Below, in pieces: positions 5,483-6,004 of a stretch of 6,004 bases of DNA. The stretch is from Alphaproteobacteria bacterium. Its GTDB lineage: Bacteria > Pseudomonadota > Alphaproteobacteria > Rickettsiales > Rickettsiaceae. A program made the position numbers and the translations under genes. The stretch lies in the NCBI GenBank assembly GCA_020630305.1, contig JAHDBQ010000057.1, positions 1 through 6,004 of the forward strand, written 5' to 3'. Position 1 is the stretch's first letter. Every line of letters begins with the position of its first letter. The notes under the pieces were generated by a model that was not told where the DNA came from, made no database searches, and saw only the letters and a program-made list of their open reading frames with translations.

Positions 5483-6004
5483 CTATGAATCTAGGTTCAA
5501 AACTTGCTTAAGCTCTTTAAATGCAAGCTCAAGATCCTTATAATTGCTAGACCGCAGAACTAGCGAAGTACCATGCTTTCCTTCTTCTTGGAATGGATAG
5601 CTACCCATTTCTACATAAGGGTATTTATTTTGCAGCTCCTTTAAAGGCCCTGCTACCTTACTCTCGCCCATCAAAATATTTAATGATTTTGACTTTATTA
5701 CATCACCGCTGTCAAGAAGCGGCAAGGCCTCTTTTAGCATAGATTTCATTATCTTGGGAATGCCAGCCATGGCAAATACATTCTTGGTAATAAAACCAGG
5801 TACGGCAGTTACGTCATTAAATAAAAGCTTTGAGCCTTCAGGTATATAAGCCATTTTTGCTCTTGACTCATTTAGTTCCTCGTTCATATTAACCGAAAAA
5901 TCCTCAAGTATTTTATATATCTCTTCATTCCTTGAATATTGAAGGTCAAAAGCAGCTGCAATTGATTCAGCAGTGATATCGTCATGAGTGGGACCAATAC
6001 CGCC
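5483..6004 (-). CDS. CinA/MoCF-domain protein (COG1058), C-terminal part, runs off the window
   Basis: The frame is open from the right edge to the TAG at 5485-5483, giving 173 residues; the true start lies outside. The first visible residues, GGIGPTHDDITAESIAAAF, are the hallmark of the molybdopterin-binding (MoCF) fold shared by CinA N-terminal domains, MoaB and MogA. The ATG at 5887 is internal, because the conserved motif lies upstream of it in the same frame. The protein ends YPFQEEGKHGTSLVLRSSN plus a short helix, as in the short alphaproteobacterial 'competence/damage-inducible protein A' of about 250 residues, without the C-terminal nicotinamide-nucleotide amidase domain of full CinA. 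COG1058 domains have been linked to ADP-ribose hydrolysis rather than molybdopterin; the reaction here is not established. It precedes rluC by 45 bases on the same strand. Confidence 0.85.
   Translation of the reverse strand, partial: GGIGPTHDDITAESIAAAFDLQYSRNEEIYKILEDFSVNMNEELNESRAKMAYIPEGSKLLFNDVTAVPGFITKNVFAMAGIPKIMKSMLKEALPLLDSGDVIKSKSLNILMGESKVAGPLKELQNKYPYVEMGSYPFQEEGKHGTSLVLRSSNYKDLELAFKELKQVLNLDS

Noticed and set aside
5483..5887. ATG at 5887 as the start of the CinA-domain gene
   Set aside because: The same frame continues to the window edge and carries the conserved GGIGPTHDD motif upstream of this ATG, so it is an internal methionine.

Overview
The window looks like chromosomal DNA from an AT-rich, obligately host-associated alphaproteobacterium of the order Rickettsiales, probably close to Rickettsiaceae. 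Three things point there: the low GC of the genes and spacers, the small single-domain versions of SppA and of the CinA-type protein, and a block of hairpin repeats of the 'GTCATCC...GGATGAC' type common in Rickettsia and related genomes. The assignment is an inference; there is no rRNA or other strict marker here.

Layout from left to right. Bases 1-156 (minus strand) hold the first 52 codons of an exported, Ser/Thr/Pro/Gly-rich protein that runs off the left edge, probably a surface or autotransporter-like protein. About 760 bases without a gene follow. The part nearest the exported protein holds its AT-rich leader with a nested hairpin. The part from about 504 to 895 is an array of palindromic repeat units, the last of which is cut short just before the end of kdpA. 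On the minus strand, reading right to left from 2694, come a 40-residue lipoprotein resembling LptM and, one base later, a full-length but divergent KdpA (potassium-translocating subunit of the Kdp P-type ATPase). No kdpB or kdpC lies next to it.

On the plus strand from 2799 there is a tight two-gene operon: a TlpA-like thioredoxin with a long acidic tail, then an S49 peptidase (SppA family), joined by a TAATG stop/start overlap. Facing it on the minus strand are an RluA/RluC-family 23S rRNA pseudouridine synthase, whose 3' end overlaps the sppA 3' end by 9 bases, and upstream of that the C-terminal part of a CinA/MoCF-domain protein (COG1058) that runs off the right edge.

Functionally, tlpA-sppA looks like an envelope protein quality unit (periplasmic thiol redox plus peptide clearance), lptM belongs to outer-membrane LPS transporter assembly, and rluC and the CinA-domain gene are housekeeping. 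The parts most worth a second look are the orphan KdpA with altered selectivity-filter residues, the very short lptM-like gene that drives it, the palindrome array that ends at the point where kdpB would be expected, and the structured leader of the surface protein. I see no evidence of a defence system, CRISPR array, transposase, tRNA or rRNA.
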